The notes below the pieces were generated by a model. It searched no databases and was not told the origin of the DNA. It saw only the letters and a program-made list of their open reading frames with translations. From contig NW_026042445.1 in NCBI RefSeq assembly GCF_023856365.1, positions 1-64,000 of the forward strand: DNA of 64,000 bases, in the 5' to 3' direction. The stretch is from Brienomyrus brachyistius. Taxonomy: Eukaryota; Chordata; Actinopteri; Osteoglossiformes; Mormyridae. This document shows, one piece after another, positions 21,753 through 33,757 of the stretch (positions within the stretch are counted from its first letter, which is position 1; every line of letters begins with the position of its first letter). The position numbers and the translations under genes were made by a program.

Positions 21753-24700
21753 CTGGGTCCAGAGGGCCCTTGTTCAGATGGAAAACTGAACAGGCATCTT
21801 TTGTGCTAAATGACAGCCGGTGCTGCTCAAGATGATGGACACTATGGGGAAATAAAAAAAAAAAGAGTTTTGAATGAAAAGACACACAAGAGTAACAGTG
21901 CAGCCTTGGTCACGTCTCCCCAGCTCATGACTGGACCAGGCTCCACATTGACCCCAAAACTGGCTTTACACACAGGAAACTCACTGAAACTCAACACAAC
22001 ATTGTCCTGATCTTGCCTGGGGAGTTTCACCTGGTTACTGAGATGACCGGCAGCACAGACAGTCTTACCAGCAACAGATATGCTATTAAGGGGTGCGAAG
22101 CGTCTGCTGCCAGCACATGGCTTTATATCTGTCGGCTGCATTTGCGCTGCTCCTCCCTCCTATAAAGAGGACAGTTGAACAGCAGTGTGAAGAAAGGGCA
22201 CAGAAGCAGAAGTCAGTGGAAAAAGCCCCATTACTAACCCTAAGCCCAACTTACTGCAAACAGCCCACTGTATTTCATATGTCTGCTTCATATTTTCCAT
22301 TTAATTGCCATAATCTCTGGCAGTCAGTGACAAAAGTTATTTACCCTTAAACAGTACTGAGATTGAGTAGAGTGAGGTACTTAAGCGGTATTATGGAAGA
22401 ATAAAAGCTGAGTCCCATGTCCAGGCGAGATGCGTAGCTGACAGGCTGATGAATGTTTCAAACTCTTACCTCCACCGTACTGACAGGAACGGCGAGCTGC
22501 TGTGGCATCATGGCATTAAACTTCTGTTTCTCCAGGGAAGAAAACAACCAAGACCAACCTTAATAATCCACACACTTTGAAGACTGACATAAATGGTAAA
22601 TATGAGACGTAAATATCATCCAACACTACCAGGTATCACTCAGTGAATACTCAGTCATGCAGAAATATAATCTAAAGTTATAATTATGGGGACACGTGGC
22701 CGTCCACTGCAGGTGACAATGTCCTAAACTCTTTCATACTTAAAGAACACATACAGTTATTACTTTGTAAGGATGCATAAAACTCCAGTTCAGTAAATTT
22801 ATGGAATATATACTGCAGCAACTACTTTATAGTCATTTATTAAGTAACTGACTTATTTCTTCCCTGCGGGAACTTGTAATTATGCTGAAATAAAAATGTA
22901 ACTTAACAGCGTTAAAAAGAACTCAGGAATCCAGTCCAAAATGCTTTAGTTTGACATGTGATCAAAATTCAAACTAAATTTCATAGAGTAAACTAATACA
23001 TGATAGCATCCATGCAAAAGATCAACGGCAGAACAGGGGCTCTTAAGGCAGACTGCATTAAAAAGGAATTAATCATCTCTCTCAATTTAAATTTGGGATA
23101 ATAATTCTCTTCAGAAGCCTCCATAGAATAGTGCATCCATCCCCTCACTTATGTGTAGAGACGTATCCTAAGGCTCTGGCAACAACATTCAGGTCAACAG
23201 CATCAAAAATTTCACAGCTAGTTTTAAAACTTGTTTTTCACTTTACGTTACAGCAAGTTAGTTAATATTAAATTATTGCAACGTGCAGATTAATAGTCAG
23301 AAAAGGTTTTTGAAATTTACATAATGATAAATGAGAACTATATTTGATTACTAATTACTGTTGACTAATTTCCTGTCTGGACTTTTCCCCCTTCATTGTT
23401 AAAAGTCATTATATGTCTGGGTGCCAGTCAGTGGAAGCACACAGACACCTGGCCTATTCATTCAGCACCAGCCCATCAAGTAGAGAATTCAGCACCACGG
23501 ACAGTGACCTGTGTTACTATGACATCAGGTCATTGGCTCTAAATATTTTTCTAGAAATAACTAAATGGCTCTATTGTAGAAATTTCCAGCCAGAGACTGG
23601 GTTCCTATATGAAGAGAATATTATTATTCAGACAAAGAAAATAAACTACAGAAAACTAGCTCTGCATGTCATCTCCCCTTTACTCCTTAAGCAGGGCACA
23701 CGCACATCAACAAGTACCAATGCAGCAAATACAGATGAACAATTTCACAGCTTCAGAAGAAGTCAGATTTCTGTGTAATTCAGAGATTGTCAAAGACTTC
23801 TGATAGAACATTTTCTGCACTTGAGTCTAATTTCAAGATAAATTGCACCTGGGTCTATTAAAACAAGGTGATGCTGCCTGACCTACCAACCAAGGCTGGG
23901 GAGGAAACGTAGGAATACAAGGAAAGCAAGGAAGAAAAGCAGCCACCCTATCTCATGGTCACGGACACAAACATCAGGGAGTGTTATGAAGAAGACACCA
24001 CACTTAGGACCATTGGTTTTACGCAGTGAATTACACCAGAGAGAGTTTTTACATTCTAGCTGTGTTATGTAACATTCCTCAGCCTTCAGCTTTTTTCCCC
24101 ACACAATGCAGGACATGCAGGGGTGCCAAACAAAACAGTGGAGCTGCAGTGTAGCCAATTATTTCTTTCAGTAGTTTTAAGATGGTTTGTGAGGTTGTGT
24201 GTTAGAGATGGCGGTGAGCAACACTGAGGCATCTCAGGGAACCATGTTGCCCATATTAAAAAACATGCACGCATGCAACTCAGGCAATCCAGCATTTCTT
24301 ATTTCAGTTACGTATGACACTGCATGTTGCGGTTTTACATGTTCACTACAAGTCAGTGGTTTTTTCCTTGTATGATTATGGCCACATTCACACCAAAAAC
24401 ACACTAGACATACTGTACAAGGCACTCAAGGGAAAAATTCTCAGAACACAAAGTGAATGTATCAACCGAAGAAGGATTTTTCCTTTTCGGAATATTCATT
24501 TTTTTCCATGTGGAACCACTGTCCATGATTCAATTGAGTGCATTCAAAGAATGATACATCAAAACTAATAGTGACAAAATATTCATTTAATATGCATTGT
24601 ACATGAATGTAGGACTTAGATGTTGATGAATTTCTCATCAGTGAAGGGCATATACACTTAAGGGGTATTATGAAAAAAAAAGTTGAGAACCCAGAAGTAA

Positions 24701-25761
24701 CTATCCGATTAAAGATGTAATCTGGTACATGTGCAGACCAGTGATGGATATGTAAATGATTCAAATTGCAAGGAGTTGGCATGTTTAATCACCAGACACA
24801 GGATGCCTCGTAGTCACATTAGACAGTGTTAACGGCACTTGACGGAGTTTGATAGGGTTGCATTGCGGGTTTACATGAAGCCAGGTGGTCATGTGCTGCA
24901 ATTGCATGTGGGCCATGCGGATATCACAGTGGCCTGATATTGAAACCAATGGGCACGTGAGGCATCCACACACGTCGTGAAGTTTCTGGTCATCCAAGAC
25001 AGACCACGCCAAGGAAGGATCGTCGGATTGTGCTCCAAGCATCACAGATCCCCATGACACCTGCGCCTGATATATGGACACAGCTACTGGACTCTCTACA
25101 ACACCCTATATCATCGTGTCGCGATGACTGGCATCAGCTGGACTACGGGTTCACCGTCCCATGCATAGGCTGCCGTTCACAATAGCACAGAAACGGTTGC
25201 GTTTGGAGTGGTGTAGTCACTGGGAGGCATGGACTGATGGACTGATGACGACTGGCGTCCTACCATGTTCAGCGATACATCTCAGTTCTGCAGTACCACA
25301 GATGACCGTCATGTGCGTATGGTGGCGCTGCAGGGAGAGGAGCAATCCTGCCAATGCTGTGGAGTGACACACCACACTCTGACGGCACAGTGGTACACCA
25401 GTGACATCCTAGTAGTATCCGGGCCCAGGGGTGTGCTATACCCTACTGACATGGGACCAGCAGTGTGACCATACCGCCAACTCCGTGGTCCGTTTGATCT
25501 GATGATTATAATCATCGCGATACAGTCACATGCCCTTTCATCACATGCAGATTTCATTTTCACAACTTAGTCTGTTGCCCTTCACTTTTTTGCCACTGAG
25601 TTTGTGTTTTGACACTAAGTTGATGGGAATTGATTATTTAAGCGTCATCTAAAGAGCTTATATTAATTGGGTAAATTGCATAAGACTCACATGGTATTTT
25701 GAAAAGATTCCCATATGCGCTGATTAGCTGGGGTTGATCCAAGCAGCTGTGCACTTTTCTC
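21753..25761 (-). CDS. Unrecognised spliced gene, partial (four candidate exons)
   Basis: Four minus-strand segments have good splice sites and coding-like translations. They are 25,691-25,761 (EKSAQLLGSTPANQRIWESF), 22,470-22,529 (KQKFNAMMPQQLAVPVSTVE), 21,914-22,159 (EGGAAQMQ... to SWGD, 82 codons) and 21,753-21,822 (HRLSFSTKDACSVFHLNKG). The last three join in phase (60, 246 and 70 bases). The first ends with two bases of a split codon and needs an unseen exon before 22,529. The long exon includes CAGSRRFAPLNSISVAGKTV and DNVVLSFSEFPVC. No transmembrane segment, zinc finger or family motif is recognised. Both ends are missing: a LINE fragment lies just downstream and repeat copy C just upstream. 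It could be a real host gene or an old pseudogene. Confidence 0.45.
23010..23830 (+). repeat. Dispersed retroelement-derived repeat, copy B
   Basis: Direct homologue of copy A. The block at 23,020-23,170 matches 3170-3330, and 23,395-23,600 matches 3630-3835. After the point where copy A carries its insertion, 23,600-23,800 matches 4830-5020. It lies between candidate exons of the unrecognised gene. The 121-codon frame at 23,413-23,778 parallels the copy A frame. Confidence 0.75.
24780..25500 (+). pseudogene. Degraded Tc1/mariner-like transposase
   Basis: Translation in shifting frames shows RQTTPRQ-like sequence followed by RRIVLQASQIPMTPAPDIW near 25,010-25,080, then GLRVHRPMHRLPFTIAQKRL (about 25,145-25,200) and EWCSHWEAW. 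This matches the order of Tc1 transposases (linker, second DNA-binding part, R..L..P.HR..RL..C). Several frameshifts and stops make it non-functional. Termini were not located. Confidence 0.6.
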
Positions 25762-26209
25762 CTGTAACATAAAAGTTTGCTTTTAGGACAGAAAACAAGG
25801 TTAAGACCATATTATGTAGTTTACATCTATCAAAATAAAACCAAAGTCACTGTTACCAAAAGAGTAACCATGTGTTATCAAATTCCCTAACATTTTGCTT
25901 CATCTTACTTTGGATGCCCATGGTTAGGAGAGAAGCAGAAATCTGCTCAATCATAAGAAAGACTTTTATTGCTACAGGGAGTGAGATCTTGTTGCAGGTG
26001 ACAAGGCAGGATAGAGTGTGTTTAGAAAAATAATGAAGAGGGAATGTGAGTGTGAGCTATCGTGGCATCTGTGTATAACCCAATATGGCGGCATCCTTCT
26101 GAATGTAAATAACATAGCCGGCTTAATTAGCTTAATCAAGCGTAATTGAACTAAGGAAAATTTAGCAATATACTTTCCCTGCTTGGTGTGATAAATACAG
26201 CAGCAGCTG

Positions 26210-27170
26210 CTGGTGGACGGGCTACAAACAGACATCAAGAAGAAATCCCACCTCACAGCCATTTACTGTACCAAACCCCTTAATGTAACTTGTAAAGATG
26301 TAGGTATTGGCGTATTCACACATTCATTTGCAGTGTCCACTTCCTGTCCAGTAAATTTGGCAGGACGGAATTTGAATAACCTATAGGTCTGACTCATGTA
26401 TGCGGCTGAAGGAGTAAAGATAGAATGGGTGAAGAATCCTGTTATACAGTCCTAGTAGACCGAGAACCACCTGATTGCTACTGTAGTTGGAATCAAGGGC
26501 TGAGCTGCATGGTGGCCTGGGGGACAATCATGAAAACACAGACCCACTGATATCCTCAAAACCCACAATCAAAAGGGGAGTCAGGCACGGTGGCCAACCA
26601 CTTGGCCCGTTAAGCCACATGGTGGCCCGATGAGCAGGCAAACACACTATGGGCTAAGGGGTACAAGACAGAGGAGAGAATAGGATGGCCAGTGACATGT
26701 GAACAGGACAAGGCAGGGATGGATTCTGACATAGGTACCATACTACTTTGTTTAAATATGCCCAAGTGCATAGAATGTTTTAGTGCAAGTCTTAGACAAT
26801 GGTATCTCTGAATGACACCGCAGTCTGACTCTTCCTGAAGGCCCTGAGAAGTTGTTTGTATGCACTTGCTGCCTTGACACTTGCTGATGTGCGTGTGCTC
26901 TGCTTGAGCAGTAAAGGGGAGATCACATGCAGAGATGATTTTCTGTAGCTTCTCAGTCCGAGTAAAAATAAAATCTTCTCGTTATATAGGAACCAAGTCT
27001 CTGGCTGGAAATTTCTACAACAGAGCCATTTAGTCATTTATAGAAATATACAGAGCCAATGAAGGAACCAGATGTCACAGCACAGTAACACAGGTCACTG
27101 TCCGTGGAACTGAATGAATAGGATAACCGGCCAATGTGTTTGTGTGCTTACACTGATTATATGTCAGGGG
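26210..27170 (-). repeat. Dispersed retroelement-derived repeat, copy C
   Basis: Inverted homologue of copy A. Its left edge (GTAACTTGTAAAGATGTAGG near 26,285) is the reverse complement of about 5456-5475, and its right side (about 27,000-27,165) matches the 3620-3835 block. It lacks the SINE-containing insertion, so it shows the uninterrupted organisation. The segment 26,210-26,275 corresponds to the gag-like end of copy A. Confidence 0.75.
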
Positions 27171-27993
27171 GGAAAATATTTATATCATTGTTGCGATGAA
27201 CGTCATTCCAGCAAGTGGTTACGTCGTTCACGCAAGTGGTCATGCGGAACCAAAGTTTACTCACCTGTGTGCACCCGAGGGGAAGGCATTAACGGACGCA
27301 CCTGCTCTTTATTTTGGATAAAGTCGGCAAAACGCATTGGTAGCGCGACAAGCAAAGGGTCAAATCTACACCAAGTGCTTCTGGAACTGTGCTGCGATTG
27401 TGTACTGAAAAGTAGACTCTGAACGGACAGCCGGTAAGACCATGAACCATGCGTGTTGGACTTTGTTGCAAATGTTATTTGTAGCAAGCACTACCTGTTG
27501 CGAGTGGGGTTTATTTCTTAATGGGGTGCGCTAATGAGGCATTGAGGCGCTGGTGCTGGCTTGTAACATTATATGAGTTGTGGTATTTGACTGTATTAGG
27601 AATAAATGGTGTGCTGTAAGTGTCTTAATGACAATATGTGGAATGCTGTTTTATTGATTCAGATGTTTGCATTAATGCGGTTTAAAAGGGGGGGTTCTAT
27701 TTTTAGTTTATCTAAAAGTTAAATATTAAATTGCTAAAAAGAAAAAAAAAAAGTATTAAGGGTGAACTTTCCTTTTAATAATTCATATGGGCAGAAGTGT
27801 TAAACCTATTGTTCGATTGTCTAATTGGTTAGCTTTTCATTGCAATTTATTGCGTTGAGTAACTCATTTATGTGTTTCCCCAGTGGTTTGATCTTAAACT
27901 TTGATGTTTGGAGGAATTTTATTCAGAACAAGTTATGTATAATTGTGTGGAAATTTGAAGCTGAGATTGGTCATTCATTGTATATTTTGTGTG

Positions 27994-28075
<82 letters not shown>

Positions 28076-28556
28076 TTTAAAGTAAAATTTTGTGTTTGCT
28101 CATAAGATAGATTGGTGAAAGTTGGTGTTTTGTGGTTTAAGGTTTTTCACCTGTAAATGCCTGGCTTGAGGAAAGCGAAGATAAAATAAAAAGGGATAAA
28201 GAGTCCAAAAAGAAGGCCTGGTTATTCTGAGTGAAATCCAGTTATATGTTCAGTTTTGGTACATCTCTATCAAGTGAGGGGTAAAGCACAGTAAGAATTG
28301 TGATCACTTGACAATCATTGAGGGGAAAAATGTAAAAATATATACAGTAAGGACAATATAATCGTAATTTAATGTATCCCTTCTGCTCTTTAAAAAGCAC
28401 AATGTCTGACTGACAAATATGTCTATTATTAGCACATTTTAATAATTTAATTAATATTAAGCAGTACACCTATTTCCTGTAATCACTCTGCGTTAAAGCA
28501 ATTTTTAAAACTAGCTGTGAACTGGATGCTGTTCTGACTGTTGTTGCCATGGTGCC
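27171..28556. other. Intergenic sequence, no gene seen apart from a TA microsatellite
   Basis: No exon or mobile element is supported here. The only notable feature is the simple repeat at 27,996-28,074. Confidence 0.4.
27996..28074. repeat. (TA)n microsatellite
   Basis: About 78 bases of perfect alternating TA. Confidence 0.98.
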
Positions 28557-30609
28557 TTATTTACTTTCAAATCGCATTGTCCACAACCTGATCAAAGGAC
28601 CAAACTTTAAAATCAGTGCAGGGTAGTGTCGCAAGTAGTGATGCTTAGGCTTTAACCTATGTCCTGGAAAGAAAGAAAATCTACAAGCAAGATATTCTTG
28701 GATAAGAACGTCAAGGTATGCAACCTCTGGCAATAAAATTTTCTGTGCACAAATCAGCTCCACAATGTCTTTTAGCTGAAGGGTCAACTGCCAATCATCA
28801 TCTGTGGGCTCTTTCACCTTGTCACACATGATCACAGGAAGAAGTCTTAGAAAATTCCAGTTCTGAACAGCCTGACCATAAAGCTTTACTCCATTGGAGT
28901 TTACTGCACATGGCTTACTCAACACATCAGAGCCACTGTACTTAAATTTCTTAATGCGTCTATTCAGAATTGAATAAGTGAACCACTTTTTTTGCTTGAT
29001 GAAGTACTTCAGGTAAAGGGCTAAATCATAGGAAAGGATACCCTCAAAAATGTCATGGCCTAAACAAGGTGGCAGGCCAGGCATACAAACATCGAAGTAA
29101 TTCAATGAATTAAAACTCAGATATTATACCTTCAACGTTTTGTTGTTCCTCAGACTGTAAAATGCATTTGGATCTGTTTGAAAATCTGTTCGGGTTGTCC
29201 GGCAATACCTGCAGAAATATTCAGAAAAACTAAAATTTTCTGTAAATCCACCGATATTATGAGACCCCAAATTGTCCCCTGCAATGCACAAAACAGTCCC
29301 TTTAACTTTTTCCTCTGCCACCGTTATTCCATTGTCTTCCAGGTCTTTTAAGTCTGCAATGAGCCTTGAGAAAACTTTGTCATGGCCAAAGTGTTTGAAG
29401 TCTTTTTCCTGACACAGCATTACAAGTGACATGTGGTCTGTACTTGATGAGGTGGTAAATTAGCCAGAGACAAATATACAGCTACTACTTTGTGCTGCTT
29501 TTTGCTGAACCTAATGGGTTCACCGCCTCAAAAGAATCTTGATATAGAATTAGTTTTAGACATGATGGGTTTTGAGAAAAGAACTCATTGTTTTTATATA
29601 CCTGACCATCACTGACATCACAAAGCACATCAGTGTATGGTACGTATGTACCCTGTGCAGCACAATTCTGCCATAAGTCTGACTCCAGTAAATGTCTCAA
29701 AGTGTCTTTCAATGGAACATAGTAGGCAAACCTCTGTGACCTTGTTTCATCCCTTCCTAAGTACAACTTTACAGGTTCTGTGTATCTAAACATCTGTTTA
29801 AAAGCCCTAGTTCTTGAAAAATTGGTTCTCATTGGTCCTTCATGACTAATGGTGAAAAGGTCAGATTCCTTCACAACATCACATATACTACCAATAACCT
29901 CATCTGTTAATTCAGTTAAGTCACTTTTCAGGAATGCACTTAATTTATTCAAAGTATATGTCTGTCCTAGTTCATGTATGCTTAGCATCTCTTCAATAAT
30001 ATTTTGTATAGTTGATGCTGGCAGAAGAAACTGCCCATGTAATTTCAAGTAGAAAAGAGAAATATTTCTAAGAAAAAGGTCACTGAAATTTTCTGTAAGA
30101 TGGACTTCACCTTCATCAGTCTCACTAAATCTCTCTGTAGGGCCTGTAACTAACGGTTCAGTTTCAAGAAACTGAGAAACTGTCTCCTTATTAAGATCTC
30201 TTATACTGTCCACAGAACATTGTCTGTGTTTCCTGGACATGTAGGCTGTAAACGACGATCTCACAGTGAACGTATGGTCGCATCCTGTCACCGGACATGT
30301 CACAACACGTCCTTCGGCTATATGTTCCTTTAAGTGAGCTGTTAGTGATCTGACATCGCGACATTGGCGCTGGCACATAGACATATTACACGTAAACACC
30401 GTAAGGGCATTTGTAGTATCAATATATGAATCTGTGTTATGTTTACGGTAAAAATGAGCCTTAAATTCCCCATATGAACGAAACGTATTGTGGCAATCTG
30501 TAGCGCCACACTTGAACACGCATCGTGGTTCATGACGGTGAAGTTTGACATGTAAAACATGTTCCCTAAGGGTTTGCACTGATGTTCCACAGAAATAACA
30601 ACTAAACAT
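28557..30609 (-). pseudogene. C2H2 zinc-finger plus transposase-like protein, frameshifted relic
   Basis: The minus-strand start is chosen at the ATG at 30,609 (MFSCYFCGTS), which opens the first zinc finger. Four C2H2-like fingers follow (CYFCG..HVKLH; CGATDCHNTF..HFYRKH; CNMSMCQRQC..HLKEH; CPVTGCDHTF..RKH). A long middle region ends in DSFEAVNPLGSAK. Downstream come GTVLCIAGDNLGSHNIGGFT with YFCRYCRTT, then MPGLPPCLGHDIFEGILSYD, and KPKHHYLRHYP with FGPLIRLWTMRFESK. The GDN, HD and H-rich blocks resemble the tnp2/DUF4218-like cores of transposon-derived fish proteins. The copy is broken by a frameshift in the A5 run near 29,500, another near 29,438, a gap near 29,107-29,125, and a stop right after RFESK. 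Transposon origin and possible domestication of relatives are inferences. Confidence 0.6.
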
Positions 30610-30619
30610 TGTAACTGCG

Positions 30620-31140
30620 TGAACAAACACGCACTCTATTGCTGTTTTAAACACCTAAATGCTGTTTCACATCCCGCTTGCAAATCTAAGTTTTACATGT
30701 GCTGCCAAGATACGTTCATGCGCCGTCAACACGGTACATGCTACTCGTGTTTAAAACCACACACTGCTTAACACTGCTTAAAACGATTTAATTTAACTTA
30801 CCAATTTGCCCAGACACATTTATTTTATTTTATATTCCCACTAGTTTGTAGATTTTTTTTAAATGTTATGTTTGTTATTGGGTGCTTTCCACTTCATGTA
30901 CCCACATACAGCGCTGGCTTAAAGCAATACATTCTGGTCCTGACGCAATGCATTGTGGTTAGATTTTTATCGTCCGCTGCATTATGTCACCATGTCACGT
31001 CGTACAAAAACCTCGCGAGAGCAAGACAGATCATCCTGCACCTCTTAAGTGTTATGTAGTTTTGCCTGAAACGCAAAAATAAAACAAAGCAATTAAAGCC
31101 GATCAGTGGCTCAAATTCTGCTGTAGCGATTGAAGAACTT
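30620..31140. other. Upstream flank of the zinc-finger relic, nothing recognised
   Basis: Contains the 5' extension of the zinc-finger relic frame (to 30,654) and unassigned sequence. No promoter or other gene is supported. Confidence 0.35.
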
Positions 31141-31141
31141 T

Positions 31142-31252
31142 TGTCGGAAGTTGGATTCGAACCCACGCCTTACTTCGGAGAACAGAATACCCCTTACTTT
31201 GAAAGGCCATTTTCGCTGCGCAGGAGGCTTTAGACCGCTCGGCCATGGGGCA
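31142..31252 (-). pseudogene. tRNA-Leu-like pseudogene
   Basis: Minus-strand sequence has a D-arm region ATGGCCGAGCGGTCTAAAG and a T-arm region GGCGTGGGTTCGAATCCAA, both typical of tRNA-Leu. An extended central part contains CTTTCAAAG, which could hold a CAA anticodon. The 5' end (CCCC) does not pair with the 3' end (TTCCGAC), so no acceptor stem forms and a functional tRNA is unlikely. The expanded middle may be an altered intron plus a long variable arm. Confidence 0.6.
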
Positions 31253-31259
31253 GTTTCCA

Positions 31260-32614
31260 GTTGAACCCTAAGGAGTAGGTTAAGTCCAGCCTTGGCTTCC
31301 AAGCTGACGTTTTTCTACATATGTGCTTGTGTATCATGGACAGTAAGAGGGGGCAGGCAAGGAGAGAATTTCTCTCTTTGGGGATCAATAGAGTGTTGTT
31401 ATTATAACGTCTAAAACGTATGATGGTCTGTCGATAAATCAATAACAATATCAATGAAGTCAATGTTTATCTAAAGGAATCAGAATTCAGGAAAAGCCAG
31501 GGGCCGGACCGAGTGTAGGGGGCGTGGCCAGAGACAGCCTGCTGACTGTTCCAAATCATGGGTGCATGTTACAAGTCCGGAACATATTTTAACTTAGTAC
31601 TAACTTAGCATCATATTTGATCTGATTCGACTGAATATCCCAGGTTTCCATCTCTCATGCATCTGGTGTGACGTGTTTTCAGACTCTCAGGCTGGCGCAA
31701 AGAAATCTTACGGGAATTGAACGTCTCACTCCGGTCAGCTGACCAAAGTTGGTAACCTTGGTATTGTGTGTAGGAGATTCGGTATAACTATAATTTCGTT
31801 CTCCATTTACATGCCCGTAGTGTCTTTAACCGGCTGCACAAACTGGATCCGCCTCCATTACGACACAACTTTGCCCTTATTGGCTTAAGAATTTAGTCAC
31901 ATACATGACGTATATCTGCTATTTCTCCCGAGAAGCAGGTAAAGCAGTGGTAACTGCTTTGTAGTTAATTTACCTGGTAAAATTAAGTTTAAATAAATGA
32001 TATAAATACTGTAATAGTACTCGTGAGCTTTGTTTATTTGTTATTAGTTATTGTAATGTTGCGCTGCTTTATTTGTTTAATCGTCTAGTCTGTGGAGACA
32101 TTCAAGTTAATCAAATAAGAATTGCACTGTACACTGTACATGACCATAAAAACTTTGTATCCTTGAAATAAATGTTTTTGATCTTTTCCTTGGCAGTTAT
32201 CTTTTTACACAGGGCCTCTATGTACACGATAGTTTTTTTTTTCACGACTAACAGTATGGATCAGGAGTTGGTTATTGTAAAAGAAGTAATGTGCATGCAG
32301 GTGATATTTGTATAGATTTATCCACACCCTTGTAGCAGTGCTGCCATTGCAGTCAGATCTCGCAAACTAGGAGTATTAGTTGTCTTTATTTCTCTTTATT
32401 TCTTGACGCCAACCCTCTCCATTAATCCGGGCTTGGGACTGGCACCTACCTGAGCTGGCTTGCTCCCTTAAGTGGCTGGGTTAGGCTAAACTATATATAT
32501 ATATTTACCAAGACTACAATAAAACATCTCGAAATGTGTAGTCTAGCAAAACGCAGTTTAAAGAAGGTAGCCTACCTGGCGAAATTGCAAACAAATTAAG
32601 GGCGTTAGGCAGCC
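31260..32614. other. Intergenic sequence, nothing recognised
   Basis: AT-rich sequence without supported exons. A short GGGGGCGTGGCC block near 31,519 recalls LTR sequence elsewhere in the window but is too short to assign. Confidence 0.35.
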
Positions 32615-32956
32615 TTTCCAAACCGCTTATCCTACTGGATCGCGGGGGGTCTGGAGCCTATCCCGGAAGCAATGGGCACGAGACAGGGAACAACCCAGGA
32701 TGGCGGGCCAGCCCATCGCAGGGCACACTCACACACTATTCACTCACGCATACACTCCTATGGGCAATTTAGCAACTCCAATTAGCCTCAGCATGTTTTT
32801 GGACTGTGGGGGAAACCAGAGTACCCGGAGGAAACCCCACGATGACATGGGTAGAACATGCAAACTCCACACACATGTGACCCAGGTGGAGACTCGAACC
32901 CGGGCCCTAGAGGTGTGAGGCAACAGTGCTAACCACTGCACCACCATGCTGCCCCC
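32615..32956 (-). repeat. tRNA-derived SINE, minus orientation
   Basis: Near-complete copy of the 1289 family, ending with the tRNA-like head CCACCATGCTGCCCCC. The tail-side start is truncated and no clear target duplication was found. Confidence 0.82.
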
Positions 32957-32959
32957 TAA

Positions 32960-33757
32960 ATGGAAAACCATTAAATACAAAAGGAAAACAAAAGTGCTGT
33001 AAGACTGTATACTTATGTGTATGTTAGTAAAGGCTGTAGCTGACACAACGGACCCCCCTAATTAGAAAGGGGTAATTGTACACATGTGGCATCCAGTATG
33101 TTCTTCTATAACAGTTTTTTAAAAAAAAAAAAAACTCACATTACACAAATTGGCACTATCAAAACGAGGATTATGGGGAAAATGGGGACTGTGATGGAGA
33201 TTACATACACGTAGGCATGGTATTTAGTTTTTTTTAATCTGGTCACCTTCCAGAGTAATTGTAAACTAAAACCATCTTCACCCTATTTGATTCTTTATAA
33301 ATGGACAATCAGTCGTGCAGTAAATGGGGGTATAGAGAGACACAGAGCTTGTCTAACAAGAAACCCTGGGAAGCTAACATTAATAGGGTGGGTATGGATA
33401 GCAAAACCATTGATACAGATTACAGATTTATATCTCACCTGAACCCTGGCGGGCTCCGTGCCAATAGGGGTTGGGATTAGGGTTAGTTAACTTAAGTAGT
33501 AATATTGATGTGTATATTCTCCTATTCTCCAGTCAGTGAATCGTGAAACGTAATGTTAATATGTTTCTATACCTATATGTTCTGCTTAAAAACCCATAAA
33601 GGCAAGCACAGTGTTTAGACATTCTGTTACTTAGACTAGTAAACACTAAGATCCTTCAGCTTTCAATTAACCTGACACAACAGTCTAAACAACAAATGTG
33701 TGCCATGTCATTTGTCATCTTTACATCTTGTATCCTTTATATGGTAATTGGATTTTC
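32960..33757. other. Intergenic sequence, nothing recognised
   Basis: No supported exon, RNA gene or repeat boundary. Confidence 0.35.
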
